Shown: positions 54,120 to 63,228 of the stretch, in pieces | How the letters are laid out: the number at the start of each line of letters is the position of its first letter | How positions within the stretch are numbered: position 1 is the first letter of the stretch | Source: Paenibacillus solanacearum | Lineage (GTDB): Bacteria > Bacillota > Bacilli > Paenibacillales > NBRC-103111 | Assembly (NCBI RefSeq): GCF_910593845.1 | Contig: NZ_CAJVAS010000032.1 | Coordinates: 1-64,000, forward strand | Reading direction: 5' to 3' | DNA: 64,000 nucleotides | Position numbers and translations under genes: made by a program | Notes under the pieces: model-generated | The model's database searches: none | The model's input: the letters and a program-made list of their open reading frames with translations, nothing else | What the model was told of the DNA's origin: nothing

Positions 54120-54161
54120 AAGGACTTTTGTCAGCTTTCCCGCCGGCAAAGGTCCTTTTTT
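54120..54161 (+). terminator. Intrinsic terminator after the small membrane protein gene
   Basis: AAGGACTTTTG ... CAAAGGTCCTT followed by TTTT; the stem has one mismatch. Confidence 0.83.
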
Positions 54162-54303
54162 GCTATCGTCTAAAGCAGGAAGCCATTCTTCATAAATTTG
54201 TAAGATTTTTCATTGGTAATTTGTTAAACGTATCTTTTAGTATAGATGTATGCCTTTCGCGAAAAGCACACGAACCGGAAACTAACGCTCAAGGAGTATA
54301 ATC

Positions 54304-54999
54304 ATGCCATCAGCCTATAATGTCCTCGTTGTCGACGACGAGGTGGAAATTCAGGAAGCGATCGAAATTTACTTGCGGAACGAGAACATGAACGTCTTTA
54401 AAGCCGGAGACGGGCTGGAAGCGCTGGCCATCCTGGAGAAGGAAGACATTCATCTGATCATTCTGGACATTATGATGCCCCGGCTCGACGGGATCAAGAC
54501 GACGTTCAAAATTAGGGAAAGCCGGAACATTCCGATCCTGATGCTGTCCGCCAAAACAGAGGATACGGACAAAATTCTCGGCCTGACGGTCGGAGCGGAC
54601 GACTACCTCGGCAAGCCGTTCAATCCGCTGGAGCTGACGGCTCGGGTCAAGTCGCAATTAAGACGCTACACGCATCTTGGCAATTATAAGCCGAATGAGG
54701 ACGAGCTGCGGGTCAAAGGGCTGACGCTCAACAAACAAACCAAATCGGTCTCCGTCGATCAGGAAGAAGTGCGGCTGACGGCAACGGAGTTCAAAATTCT
54801 CGAGCTGCTGATGGAACATAAGGGACGCGTGTTTTCCATCGAGGAAATTTACGAGCTCGTATGGAAAGAGCCGTACATTAACGCGGAAAATACGGTGGCG
54901 GTCCATGTGCGCAGAATTCGGGAGAAAATTGAGATCAACCCGAAGGAACCGCAATATTTGAAGGTGGTGTGGGGCATTGGATACAAAATCGAGAAATAA
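54304..54999 (+). CDS. OmpR-family response regulator
   Basis: A 231-residue regulator. Receiver domain residues 1-120 with acidic pair D11-D12, phosphoacceptor D55 in I-I-L-D-I-M-M-P and K104 in Y-L-G-K-P-F. The winged-helix output domain is at about 130-230 with the recognition segment N-T-V-A-V-H-V-R-R-I-R-E-K-I. AAGGAG precedes the ATG. It overlaps the kinase gene by 23 nt. Confidence 0.94.
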   Translation: MPSAYNVLVVDDEVEIQEAIEIYLRNENMNVFKAGDGLEALAILEKEDIHLIILDIMMPRLDGIKTTFKIRESRNIPILMLSAKTEDTDKILGLTVGADDYLGKPFNPLELTARVKSQLRRYTHLGNYKPNEDELRVKGLTLNKQTKSVSVDQEEVRLTATEFKILELLMEHKGRVFSIEEIYELVWKEPYINAENTVAVHVRRIREKIEINPKEPQYLKVVWGIGYKIEK

Positions 55000-57178
55000 G
55001 AGGTACCCTACGCTAAGCTGGGGGTTGGCGATCATGCTGCTGCTGGTCGGCCTGCTTTCAAGCTGGGATGTCATTGGCAACCGCGCTTACTTGCAGAGCG
55101 ACTACTATTTTCAAAGCGATCCGTTTGCTTCGCAAATGACGACGGAGTGGGAAATGCTCCAATATTATCATATCGATTATCGAAATTACCCGGAATGGGG
55201 ACCTGCCGCCAAGACGAATACGGAATACATCCGCAGACTGCGCAGCAGCTACGAGTCGATGATTCGCGAGAAGGAGCAGGAAATTCGCCGAAGCTACGAA
55301 GCCAAAGGCACAGCCGTACCTGTCGACGGGGCGGCGCAGCCGCAACCGCTGACCGGGGAGATGAACCAGCAGCTTGGAAAAGCAGCCGCCCAATTGAACG
55401 CCCAGCTGCAGCGCGATATTTCTGAGCATATCGCCTTTCTGGAAAATCAATATAAAGACGTGAAGCGGAATGTGGAACGCCGCGACGGTATTTTCGGCTA
55501 CTACATCCAAAATAAAAACACCGGCCAAATCTATACGAATTTGCCGGGCGTACCGGATCCTGGCTGGCTGAAAGATACGGCGCTCTACTGGCGAGCGTTT
55601 CCGAGCGCGCCGGGAGAAGCCAGGAATATGCTGTCCATCAGCCAATATTTCAAGCAAAACCGGCTGGAAGGCACCCTCCTCGTCTACAAGGAGCCTAGGG
55701 AATTCAGTCAAGTTCACGCCGATTACCGCTATTATTTGTCCATTCGGGAACGGCTTCTCAAGGAATGCGTGCTCGCAGGCGCCGCATTGCTCTTGGCCGC
55801 TCTCGCGTTCTACGGCATTCGCAAGCTGCGGATCGGCCGGCCGCAATGGATCGAAGCGTCCATGGAACCTTACCGCAAAGTTCCGCTCGATATCCGAGCG
55901 CTCATCCTTCTTGCCGCTGTTTATCTGTTTTTTGTATTTGCGGATTTCGCGTCGGCATTCAAGCTGCCGCTTCGCTTCGGCACCGTCTTCCCGTGGCTGC
56001 CTCTCCTTCTGTGCACGGCGTTCCTCTTGCTGCAGGCGAAGGAAACGCTGGCTTTGTTCCGCACCCCGGGAGAGCTGCGGCGTCAATGGGAAGCCTCGTG
56101 CAGCCGCCGGCTGAAGCATGGGATTGCGCAAAATCTGGATAACCGCGGACTGCTGTTCAAAGCGGGCGCACTGTTCGCGTTAACCGCAATACTCGGCATG
56201 ACCGCACTCCTTCTCCCGATTGCCCTGGATGACGGGCTTGACGTTGCCGTCCTGCTATGCACCGCTTATATCGCTTTCTATCTGTTCGCTGTCGTGCCTT
56301 ATGTGTTGAAACGAATCACCGCCTTCAATTCCATCTTGGCCGGTTCGGAGGCGATAGCGGCCGGCTGGTTCGAAACGACGGTCAAGCCGGCAGGCAAAGG
56401 CAATCTATACCTTCTGGCGCATCAAATCAACAGCATGAAGGATGGTTTTCAAACCGCGCTGCAAAGCCAAATGAAAAGCGAACGGCTGAAAACCGAGCTG
56501 ATCACCAACGTGTCGCATGATCTGAAAACGCCGCTTACCTCGATTATCAGCTACGTCGATTTGCTGAAAAAAAGCGGCACTACCGAACCGGACCGCGAAG
56601 CGTACATCGCCATCCTGGATCGAAAAACACAGCGGCTGAAAGCGCTGATCGACGATCTGTTCGAAGCGTCCAAAATGGCCAGCGGTGCGGCGGAGCTGAA
56701 TCTGGACGTCGTCAACGTCGCTTCCCTGCTCAATCAGGCGATGGCCGAGTTCAGTGATCGCATCGAGGCGTCCTCGTGCCAGTTCCGGGTGTCGATACCG
56801 GAGCATAAAATACCCGCCCGGCTCGACGGTAAAAAAATATGGCGCGTCTTCGAAAATCTGATTGGCAACGCGTTGAAATACGCCATGCCGAATACAAGGG
56901 TATACGTCTCGTTAACCGAGAACGAGCGGCAGGTCGTATTCGCCGTAAAAAACGTATCCGCCTACGAGATCGAATTCGAAGTCGAAGAGCTGCTCGAACG
57001 GTTCAAGCGCGGCGATTCGTCGAGACATACCGAAGGCTCCGGCCTCGGGCTCGCGATTGCCAAGAGCATCGTCGACCTGCACGGCGGCGAGCTGCGCATC
57101 GAAATTGACGGCGATTATTTCAAAGTGACCGTAACGCTGGACAAACTTGCAGAGCCGGCGGCTGCGGAAACGAAGTAA
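54977..57178 (+). CDS. Membrane histidine kinase with extracellular coil and extra membrane block
   Basis: A 733-residue kinase. Span 1 at 13-33, an extracellular region of about 225 residues with a helical segment rich in charged residues, then five more spans between about 263 and 442. The HisKA His is H514 in N-V-S-H-D-L-K-T-P-L; the ATPase has N-L-I-G-N-A-L-K-Y-A and G-S-G-L-G-L-A-I. The start is TTG inside the response-regulator gene after AAGGTGG. The signal may be cell-wall stress or a small molecule; not decidable. Confidence 0.92.
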   Translation: MDTKSRNKRYPTLSWGLAIMLLLVGLLSSWDVIGNRAYLQSDYYFQSDPFASQMTTEWEMLQYYHIDYRNYPEWGPAAKTNTEYIRRLRSSYESMIREKEQEIRRSYEAKGTAVPVDGAAQPQPLTGEMNQQLGKAAAQLNAQLQRDISEHIAFLENQYKDVKRNVERRDGIFGYYIQNKNTGQIYTNLPGVPDPGWLKDTALYWRAFPSAPGEARNMLSISQYFKQNRLEGTLLVYKEPREFSQVHADYRYYLSIRERLLKECVLAGAALLLAALAFYGIRKLRIGRPQWIEASMEPYRKVPLDIRALILLAAVYLFFVFADFASAFKLPLRFGTVFPWLPLLLCTAFLLLQAKETLALFRTPGELRRQWEASCSRRLKHGIAQNLDNRGLLFKAGALFALTAILGMTALLLPIALDDGLDVAVLLCTAYIAFYLFAVVPYVLKRITAFNSILAGSEAIAAGWFETTVKPAGKGNLYLLAHQINSMKDGFQTALQSQMKSERLKTELITNVSHDLKTPLTSIISYVDLLKKSGTTEPDREAYIAILDRKTQRLKALIDDLFEASKMASGAAELNLDVVNVASLLNQAMAEFSDRIEASSCQFRVSIPEHKIPARLDGKKIWRVFENLIGNALKYAMPNTRVYVSLTENERQVVFAVKNVSAYEIEFEVEELLERFKRGDSSRHTEGSGLGLAIAKSIVDLHGGELRIEIDGDYFKVTVTLDKLAEPAAAETK

Positions 57179-57188
57179 CGACATCCAG

Positions 57189-57225
57189 GCCGAACCGACT
57201 GCAACTGCAGCGGTTCGGTTTTCTT
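57189..57225 (+). terminator. Intrinsic terminator of the two-component operon
   Basis: CCGAACCG, a 13-nt loop, CGGTTCGG, then TTTTCTT. Confidence 0.87.
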
Positions 57226-57363
57226 GCGTCTTCCCTATGATTTTGCCGCCTCGCTCATTTGCTATAAAAGATTCTCTCTTTCAAACGAACCGCTTGTCAT
57301 AATCCTGCTAGTTTCCGAATACACATAGAGTAGACAAGTTGATAAGTTGAGAGAGGGGATTAT

Positions 57364-57987
57364 ATGATGATCGCCTTTAAAAAGTGGACCGGCATGTTCG
57401 GAGGGAAGACGAGCGACACCGACAGCCGTAAAGTCCAGGTTCGCGTGCCCCGTGACTACTTCAAGCGCGCCGACGCGTTTCTGGAGGATGTCAAGGTCAT
57501 GACGAAGGAGCAGCTGCCGGGGCTGAACAAAGCGTTTCTTGTGAAGCTGCTGTTCGATAATTTCCTGGAGAAAATCCGGCATGATATCGACTTGTACGAC
57601 TATCTCGTATTTCTTAACGAAACTTACGGCAGCATCGTAACGGAAGCCGCCGGTCACGATACCGGTTCCAAGACGGGCTTGCCCCGGAAACCCGCCGCTT
57701 CGTCCGGAGCGTCCAAGTTCCGCTGGAGTTTGCCGGCCAGCCCCGGCGGCAAAACGGAGGAGGACGATTGCCCGACCTTGTCCATCACGCTGCATCCGCG
57801 GGAAGTGAGCCGGGTCGAGGTGTTTTTCGACGACTTGCGCTGGAAGCGCATGCCGATCGATCTGGAGCTCGACGAGCTTGTCGCGCTGCTCTTTATTGAA
57901 TTTATCGTTGCGCTGCGCAACGGACTGACGGAGGAAACGAAACAGGAGATTATCGACTTTATCGTCAGCCGTTGGGAAGAAGCGTAG
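57364..57987 (+). CDS. Protein with two ribbon-helix-helix-like repeats
   Basis: A 207-residue cytoplasmic protein with an internal duplication. Residues 23-75 (V-Q-V-R-V-P-R-D-Y-F-K-R-A ... L-V-K-L-L-F-D-N-F) and 138-190 (L-S-I-T-L-H-P-R-E-V-S-R-V ... L-V-A-L-L-F-I-E-F) share a beta strand followed by two helices, like ribbon-helix-helix DNA-binding proteins. A Ser/Gly/Pro-rich linker separates them. A tandem RHH monomer would fold as its own pseudo-dimer. GAGAGGGG lies 7-8 nt before the ATG. No annotated family recognised. Confidence 0.65.
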   Translation: MMIAFKKWTGMFGGKTSDTDSRKVQVRVPRDYFKRADAFLEDVKVMTKEQLPGLNKAFLVKLLFDNFLEKIRHDIDLYDYLVFLNETYGSIVTEAAGHDTGSKTGLPRKPAASSGASKFRWSLPASPGGKTEEDDCPTLSITLHPREVSRVEVFFDDLRWKRMPIDLELDELVALLFIEFIVALRNGLTEETKQEIIDFIVSRWEEA

Positions 57988-58052
57988 CCAGGGAAGCCTC
58001 GCGGCGTGCAAACCTGCCATCGGAGACAGTAAGCTGCCATTGGCCCGCGTGT

Positions 58053-58098
58053 AAAAAAAGAAAGCCCCGACGCCGTAGGGTTTACGGCCATCGGAGCT
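58053..58098 (-). terminator. Intrinsic terminator of the orphan binding-protein gene
   Basis: On the minus strand AGCTCCGATGGCCGTA ... TACGGCGTCGGGGCT, then TTTCTTTTTTT. Confidence 0.85.
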
Positions 58099-58114
58099 GC
58101 ATCAATCCGTTCGC

Positions 58115-59443
58115 TTACTTGTTTTCCGACTCGATCTTTTTATTAACGGTTTCCTCCGCTGTCCGAAGCGCCGTGTTCAGGTCGGTTTCGCCCTTCAGCA
58201 GGCTGCTGATTTGTGCTTTCACCGCATCTTCCACATACGTGTCGTAGCGCGTCTTCGGTGCGGCCGGCGCGGCTGTATTATAGAACACTGCGTTTTTGAT
58301 GTTTTTATCTTTCATCTGCGTCTCCTGGCCGAATACTTGCTTGATGGCGTCATTTTTCAGGACGGTAATGCCGCCGGCTTTGGAGAACTGCGTTTGGAAT
58401 TCATCCGAGATGAACAGCTTCGCCACTTCCATCGCTTCGTCTTTGTGCTCGGATGTCGAGGTGACGAACATGTAGGTCGGATAAGCCTGGCTGCCTTGCT
58501 TCGGTTTGTCCTTGAACACCGGCAAGGAGACGACATCCCAGTTCATTTCTTTGGTCCATGCGTAATCGCCATACATAAAGGTGAACATGCCGACATTCCG
58601 GTTTTTCGCAAACTCGTCGGTGTACGGGATTTTATACCACTGCTTGCTCAAGTCGGTCGCTACCTGCTTGTAGCCGTCCGCCGACATCGGATTCAGAAGG
58701 GATTCCTGAATCAGCTTTTTCCATGTATCCGTATTCAGCGAAGCCGTCTTCGTCTTGGCATCGACGTTCGCCAGCGACAGCGGGTTTAACCGCAAATAGT
58801 GGTTGATCGAAGTGCTGTACCCCACGTACTGCGTTCCGCCGTCGGAACGCGTCAGCTTGCGGGAAATATCGGAGATTTCCTCCCACGTCATCCCGTCCTT
58901 CGGATAAGCCACGCCAAACTTATCGAAGACGTCTTTGTTATACATGAGCACGTAAGCGCTGTTGCTGATCGGCAGGCCGTATAGACCGCCCATCACTTTA
59001 ATCGCATCGAGCGTGCTCGGTTCAAAACGATTCAGATCGATATTATGCTTCTTGATCAGATCGCTCAAATCCTGATTCAGTCCGATGTCGATCAGCGAGC
59101 CCTTCAGCCCGATCTGGCCGATCGAATCGATGAAAATATCGACTTTGGTCGTCCCGCTCGTCATCATCTCCGCTAAGCTTACGCTTTTATCCTTCGGAAC
59201 GAATTTGACGGTCACGTTCGGAAGCTTTTCGTTGATGACCTTTCCGAATTGCTCCTGGAACTGCTCCTCGGTAATGCCCGCATTATGATAAAAATACAAT
59301 TCCACCGGTTTCGTAATCGCCGATGCGGTAGGAGAAGTGCCATTCCCCGTTGTAACCGCTTCCGGTTTAGAGCTAGAGCACCCCGTGAAAACGGTTCCAC
59401 ATACAAGTAAAGAACTGAGCAGCGCGAGAGATTTCTTATTCAT
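58115..59443 (-). CDS. Extracellular solute-binding lipoprotein, orphan
   Basis: A 442-residue lipoprotein with lipobox V-F-T-G-C, a Ser/Thr/Gly linker and a family 1 solute-binding fold. Unlike most such genes no permease or ATPase follows; the next gene points the other way. It is divergent from the LacI regulator, with three operators between them. It may deliver its ligand to permeases elsewhere or serve as a sensor protein. Confidence 0.88.
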   Translation of the reverse strand: MNKKSLALLSSLLVCGTVFTGCSSSKPEAVTTGNGTSPTASAITKPVELYFYHNAGITEEQFQEQFGKVINEKLPNVTVKFVPKDKSVSLAEMMTSGTTKVDIFIDSIGQIGLKGSLIDIGLNQDLSDLIKKHNIDLNRFEPSTLDAIKVMGGLYGLPISNSAYVLMYNKDVFDKFGVAYPKDGMTWEEISDISRKLTRSDGGTQYVGYSTSINHYLRLNPLSLANVDAKTKTASLNTDTWKKLIQESLLNPMSADGYKQVATDLSKQWYKIPYTDEFAKNRNVGMFTFMYGDYAWTKEMNWDVVSLPVFKDKPKQGSQAYPTYMFVTSTSEHKDEAMEVAKLFISDEFQTQFSKAGGITVLKNDAIKQVFGQETQMKDKNIKNAVFYNTAAPAAPKTRYDTYVEDAVKAQISSLLKGETDLNTALRTAEETVNKKIESENK

Positions 59444-59506
59444 TGTTTTTATGCCCCCCTGGCAATGGTTTTGAAGTCTAACACGAGCGATTGACCAATC
59501 TGATAA

Positions 59507-59776
59507 TTGAAATCGATTTCAACAAGAATTATAATCATTCCTGTAAGCGAAAGTCAATCAAAACTTTTCCTAACTGACAAAAAAATATGTATATAATAAA
59601 GGCGTTTAATCGTTTCAATTATTTTCATAAAATAGGCGTAATTACGTCCGGAAACGCTCGCTTTTATTTCTATTTTTTATGAAATCGATTTTACAAATTT
59701 GAAATACTGTCACAACTTTGACTTGAACCGACGCATTCGACCTCATTTCAAACAAATTAATTGAAATCGATTTCTG
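59507..59776. promoter_or_regulatory. Three LacI-type operators (GAAATCGATTTC) between a binding protein and its LacI regulator
   Basis: Site 1, TTGAAATCGATTTCAA at 59507-59522, is a perfect 16-bp palindrome. Site 2, GAAATCGATTTT, is at 59681-59692, and site 3, GAAATCGATTTC, at 59763-59774. The central CG is typical of LacI-family operators. Sites 1 and 3 lie next to the divergent gene starts, so looping repression of both is likely. The rest of the 406-bp gap is AT-rich and has no gene. Confidence 0.83.
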
Positions 59777-59849
59777 AATCGATTATTCTTTTTAGTAAGT
59801 TATTCAAACCAATTACATTCATTCCCAAATTCGCATAAGGTTGATGAAG

Positions 59850-60896
59850 ATGGACATAAAAATCGTAGACGTAGCCGCAAAAGCCGGCGTATCCCCCGCA
59901 ACCGTCTCGCGGGTGCTCAACAACAATTCGAATGTGACGGCGAACACGAAGGAAAAAGTAATGAAGGTGATCGAAGAACTCGGGTACCAGCCGAACGCCG
60001 CCGCCAAAAATCTTCGCTCCCAACGATCGATGATTATCGGCGTCATCGTGCCCGAAATCAACAACTCCTACTACGCCGAGATCATTAAAGGCATCGAGAA
60101 CAAGGCGTACGCGCAAAAATATAAGGTAATCATCTGCGATACGGGGAACAACAAGGAGAAAGAACTGGATTTTATCAGCCTGCTGATGAACAAAACGGCT
60201 GACAGCATGATTCTCGTCACTCCGCTTTTGTCGGACGAAGAATTGTGCCACATTGCCGACATGAGCTACTTGATCGGCGTCGTCGGACGCCATATCGACC
60301 ATCACAACATTCCATGCGTGTATACGGATAACGTGAAATTTTCCAAGGACGTCGTGTCCCACCTCGTCCAGCAAGGGCATCGCAAAATCGCCTTCTTGAG
60401 CGGATACGCGGATGCTGTTGACAGCTACGAGCGGTTGGAAGGCTATTTGAAAGCGCTGCGGGAGCATCACATCCCGTTCCATCCCGAGCTGATCGAGAAC
60501 GGGGATTTTAGCGAAAAGGGCGGCTATGAGGCGATTAAGCGGCTGGTGGAGAAGCAGGCCGACTTCACGGCCGTCTATGCGGCGAACGACGAAATGGCGC
60601 TGGGCGTCTATAAAGCGTGCGCCGAGCTGGACATCCGCATTCCGGATCAGCTGGCCGTCGTCGGCGTCGACAACAACCGCATCAGCCGGTACATTCAGCC
60701 GAAGCTGAGCACGGTCAGCCAGCCGAAAATCAAAATGGGCCGCGCCATCGTCGAGAAGCTGATCGAGCAGCTCGAACATGGCGAGCCTTCCCAAGAGCGG
60801 GTCCTCGTGCTCGATTCCGAGCTGATGATTCGGGAATCGTCGCTGGCTCCGGTGCCCGGGCCGTCTGGTTCGTCACCGGTTACCCCTGGCTCTTGA
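59850..60896 (+). CDS. LacI-family transcriptional regulator
   Basis: A 348-residue repressor. The N-terminal helix-turn-helix is I-V-D-V-A-A-K-A-G-V-S-P-A-T-V-S-R-V-L-N and the hinge N-A-A-A-K-N-L-R-S follows; the rest is a sugar-binding-protein-like effector domain. I prefer the ATG at 59850; two upstream in-frame starts (TTG 59841, ATG 59844) are possible. It should repress itself and the orphan binding-protein gene through the operators at 59507-59776. Its end overlaps the converging AraC gene by 17 nt. Confidence 0.93.
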   Translation: MDIKIVDVAAKAGVSPATVSRVLNNNSNVTANTKEKVMKVIEELGYQPNAAAKNLRSQRSMIIGVIVPEINNSYYAEIIKGIENKAYAQKYKVIICDTGNNKEKELDFISLLMNKTADSMILVTPLLSDEELCHIADMSYLIGVVGRHIDHHNIPCVYTDNVKFSKDVVSHLVQQGHRKIAFLSGYADAVDSYERLEGYLKALREHHIPFHPELIENGDFSEKGGYEAIKRLVEKQADFTAVYAANDEMALGVYKACAELDIRIPDQLAVVGVDNNRISRYIQPKLSTVSQPKIKMGRAIVEKLIEQLEHGEPSQERVLVLDSELMIRESSLAPVPGPSGSSPVTPGS

Positions 60897-61770
60897 GCCT
60901 TCCCTTCACGGATCTTGCGTATTCCGACGGATTCATGCCGGTCGCCTTCTTGAACGCCTTGGAGAAATAATGGACGCTGCCGAACCCGGTCATGCCGGCG
61001 ATTTCGGTAAAATTGTTCGGCTGCTCGCGGATGAGCAGCTTCGCTTTGTCGATGCGCAGCTTGGCGAAATACTCCATGATCGTCAGGCCGGTGCCTTTTT
61101 TGAACAGCTCCTTCAGACGGCTTTTCGACACATGCAGCGTATCGCTGATGTCGTCCAGCGTAACCGGACTGCCCACTTTTTCCTCCAAATACCGCACGAC
61201 CGACTTGACGACGGCCTCGTCGTTTTTTTCCTTGACCGTTGAAGGAAGCAGGCCGCTTGTCGTCCGCGCGCTGATTCTCCTAAGCAGCCGGATCAGGAAC
61301 ATCTCGAGGTACAGCTTGATCATCTGTTCGCAGCCGACCGGCCCGCCTGTCAGCCGGTGGTCGCGCAGCGGATAGCGGAACGGAAACGAGAACGCATGCA
61401 TGCCCTCCTCGATCACGGACGCGAGCAAGTTGCGCTCGTCCGCCTCCAGCCGAATAACTGCGTTATGGAAATGCTTCATGGCCGGCGAGTCGCAATCGAA
61501 CGTCATGACGATGACATTCGGCGCCTTGACACGGTTCGCATGAAACCGGTGGAACTCGTTCGGCTTGTGAAAGACGATCGAGCCCTGCTCCAGAAGGAGC
61601 CGCCGATCATCGGCGAATACTTCGATCTCCCCTTTATCTACATACAAAAATTCCCAAAAATCATGCCTTTCGCCTCGATACACGTATTCTTTGCCGAATT
61701 CGAAGTAATACATCGTGATCATTTGCTTGATGTCGATCGTTTTTTTCAATCGCGTCCGAAGGTGTGCCAT
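60880..61770 (-). CDS. AraC-family regulator with cupin sensor
   Basis: A 296-residue regulator: N-terminal cupin (about 15-110; H-D-F-W-E-F-L-Y-V and H-K-P-N-E-F-H), C-terminal double helix-turn-helix at about 190-290 (L-D-D-I-S-D-T-L-H-V-S and F-T-E-I-A-G-M-T-G-F). Divergent from the oxidoreductase at 62054, which it probably controls in response to a sugar. Ends inside the 3' end of the LacI gene. Confidence 0.92.
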   Translation of the reverse strand: MAHLRTRLKKTIDIKQMITMYYFEFGKEYVYRGERHDFWEFLYVDKGEIEVFADDRRLLLEQGSIVFHKPNEFHRFHANRVKAPNVIVMTFDCDSPAMKHFHNAVIRLEADERNLLASVIEEGMHAFSFPFRYPLRDHRLTGGPVGCEQMIKLYLEMFLIRLLRRISARTTSGLLPSTVKEKNDEAVVKSVVRYLEEKVGSPVTLDDISDTLHVSKSRLKELFKKGTGLTIMEYFAKLRIDKAKLLIREQPNNFTEIAGMTGFGSVHYFSKAFKKATGMNPSEYARSVKGRLKSQG

Positions 61771-62053
61771 CGCCGACTCTCCCGTACCGAGCTTTATTCA
61801 TTTCATCATACCGCAGCCCTTCCCCGCTGAAAAGACCAAACCTCCTTGCGGCTCGCTCCTGTTCCCGCCCTCCTCACGGTTTCGACCAAACGCCACACAG
61901 CGCCACAACGCACCGTCCCCGCCGCTTGCAACTTCGTCCAATAACGCAAAAATTATGGCCTTTAAAACAAAGCCTTCGGCCCCCTTGTCTCACTATAATG
62001 TAACTAGCTCAGCTTATATGCCGACCAGGCAAACTACAGGAGGAGATTCAAGC

Positions 62054-63187
62054 ATGAGAGTAGGCGTTATTGGATACGGGAGCCGCATTCGCAGCGTCCT
62101 GAACGAAGTGAAGAAGCAGGATCCGGCGTTTGAGCTGGCCGCCATCGTCGATATCCGCAAGAACGACATTTTGTCGCAGCATCAGGGCGATCCTCTGGAC
62201 AACGTGCAATGGTACGGCTCACCGGAGCACATGATGGAGGAAGCCAAGCTGGACGGCGTCCTCATCGGCACGCGATGTTCGCTGCATACGGAGATGGCGC
62301 TCAAGGTGCTGCCTTACCGGCTCCCGCTCTTCTTGGAAAAGCCGGTAGCCACAACGCTGTCCGATCTGCAGAGGCTGAAGGAAGGCGGCGAAGCGCACAA
62401 CGACCGGATCGTCGTCTCATTCCCGCTCCGCACATCCCGCATGGTGCAGCTAGTCAAAGAAATTATAGATTCGGGCAAAATCGGCACGGTCGAGCACGTG
62501 CAGGCGGTCAACAACGTCACCTACGGCGGCGTGTATTACCATAACTGGTACCGCGACGAGAACGAAACGGGCGGCCTGTTTCTGCAAAAGGCCACGCATG
62601 ACTTCGATTACTTGAATTATGTGCTGCAGCAGCGTCCGGTCAGCGTCTGCGCCATGACGTCGAAGCAAGTCTTCAAAGGCGACAAGCCGGCCGGCCTGAA
62701 ATGCGCCGACTGCGAGGACAACCGCACCTGTGAGGAAAGCACCGCCTTCGCACCGGAAGCGACCCGCAAAGCGTGGCCTTACTGCAGCTTTGCCGTCGAT
62801 ACCGGCAACGAGGATTCGGGCAGCGCGCTCGTTCGCTACGAGAGCGGGATGCATCTGTCCTACTCGCAGAACTTCTTCGTACGGCGGAAAGCGGGAGCAC
62901 GCGGAGCCCGGTTCATGGGGTACAAAGGAACGGTCGAGTTCGACTTCTATACAAGCGAAGTAAAGGTGCTGATGCACCACACGCCGCTCGTGGAGACGCA
63001 CCGGTTCGATACGGAGAAGGGACATTTCGGCGGCGACGCGGGACTTGCGACGAACTTCGTCGGCATCATGCAAGGAAAGGAAACGTCCGTAAGCACGCTG
63101 AACGACGGCTTGGTCAGCGCGCTGCTCTGCCTGAAAGCGCGGGAGTCCGCTCAAAACGGCACGTTCCAGTCGATCGATTGGCTGTAA
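62054..63187 (+). CDS. Gfo/Idh/MocA-family oxidoreductase with Cys cluster
   Basis: A 377-residue dehydrogenase with G-Y-G-S-R-I-R at the cofactor loop, F-L-E-K-P-V-A and K-A-T-H-D-F-D-Y-L. Between about 215 and 240 it has L-K-C-A-D-C-E-D-N-R-T-C, with a fourth Cys shortly after (W-P-Y-C), which may bind a metal; this insert is not general in the family. AGGAGGAGA precedes the ATG. The longer upstream reading has no ribosome site. Confidence 0.9.
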   Translation: MRVGVIGYGSRIRSVLNEVKKQDPAFELAAIVDIRKNDILSQHQGDPLDNVQWYGSPEHMMEEAKLDGVLIGTRCSLHTEMALKVLPYRLPLFLEKPVATTLSDLQRLKEGGEAHNDRIVVSFPLRTSRMVQLVKEIIDSGKIGTVEHVQAVNNVTYGGVYYHNWYRDENETGGLFLQKATHDFDYLNYVLQQRPVSVCAMTSKQVFKGDKPAGLKCADCEDNRTCEESTAFAPEATRKAWPYCSFAVDTGNEDSGSALVRYESGMHLSYSQNFFVRRKAGARGARFMGYKGTVEFDFYTSEVKVLMHHTPLVETHRFDTEKGHFGGDAGLATNFVGIMQGKETSVSTLNDGLVSALLCLKARESAQNGTFQSIDWL

Positions 63188-63228
63188 GCGGCGCAGCTTG
63201 GCGTATCTTATCGAAAGGGTGAATCGTC

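Noticed and set aside
60880..60896. Functional overlap of LacI and AraC genes as antisense regulation
   Set aside because: A 17-nt tail-to-tail overlap is ordinary in compact genomes and gives no evidence of regulation.
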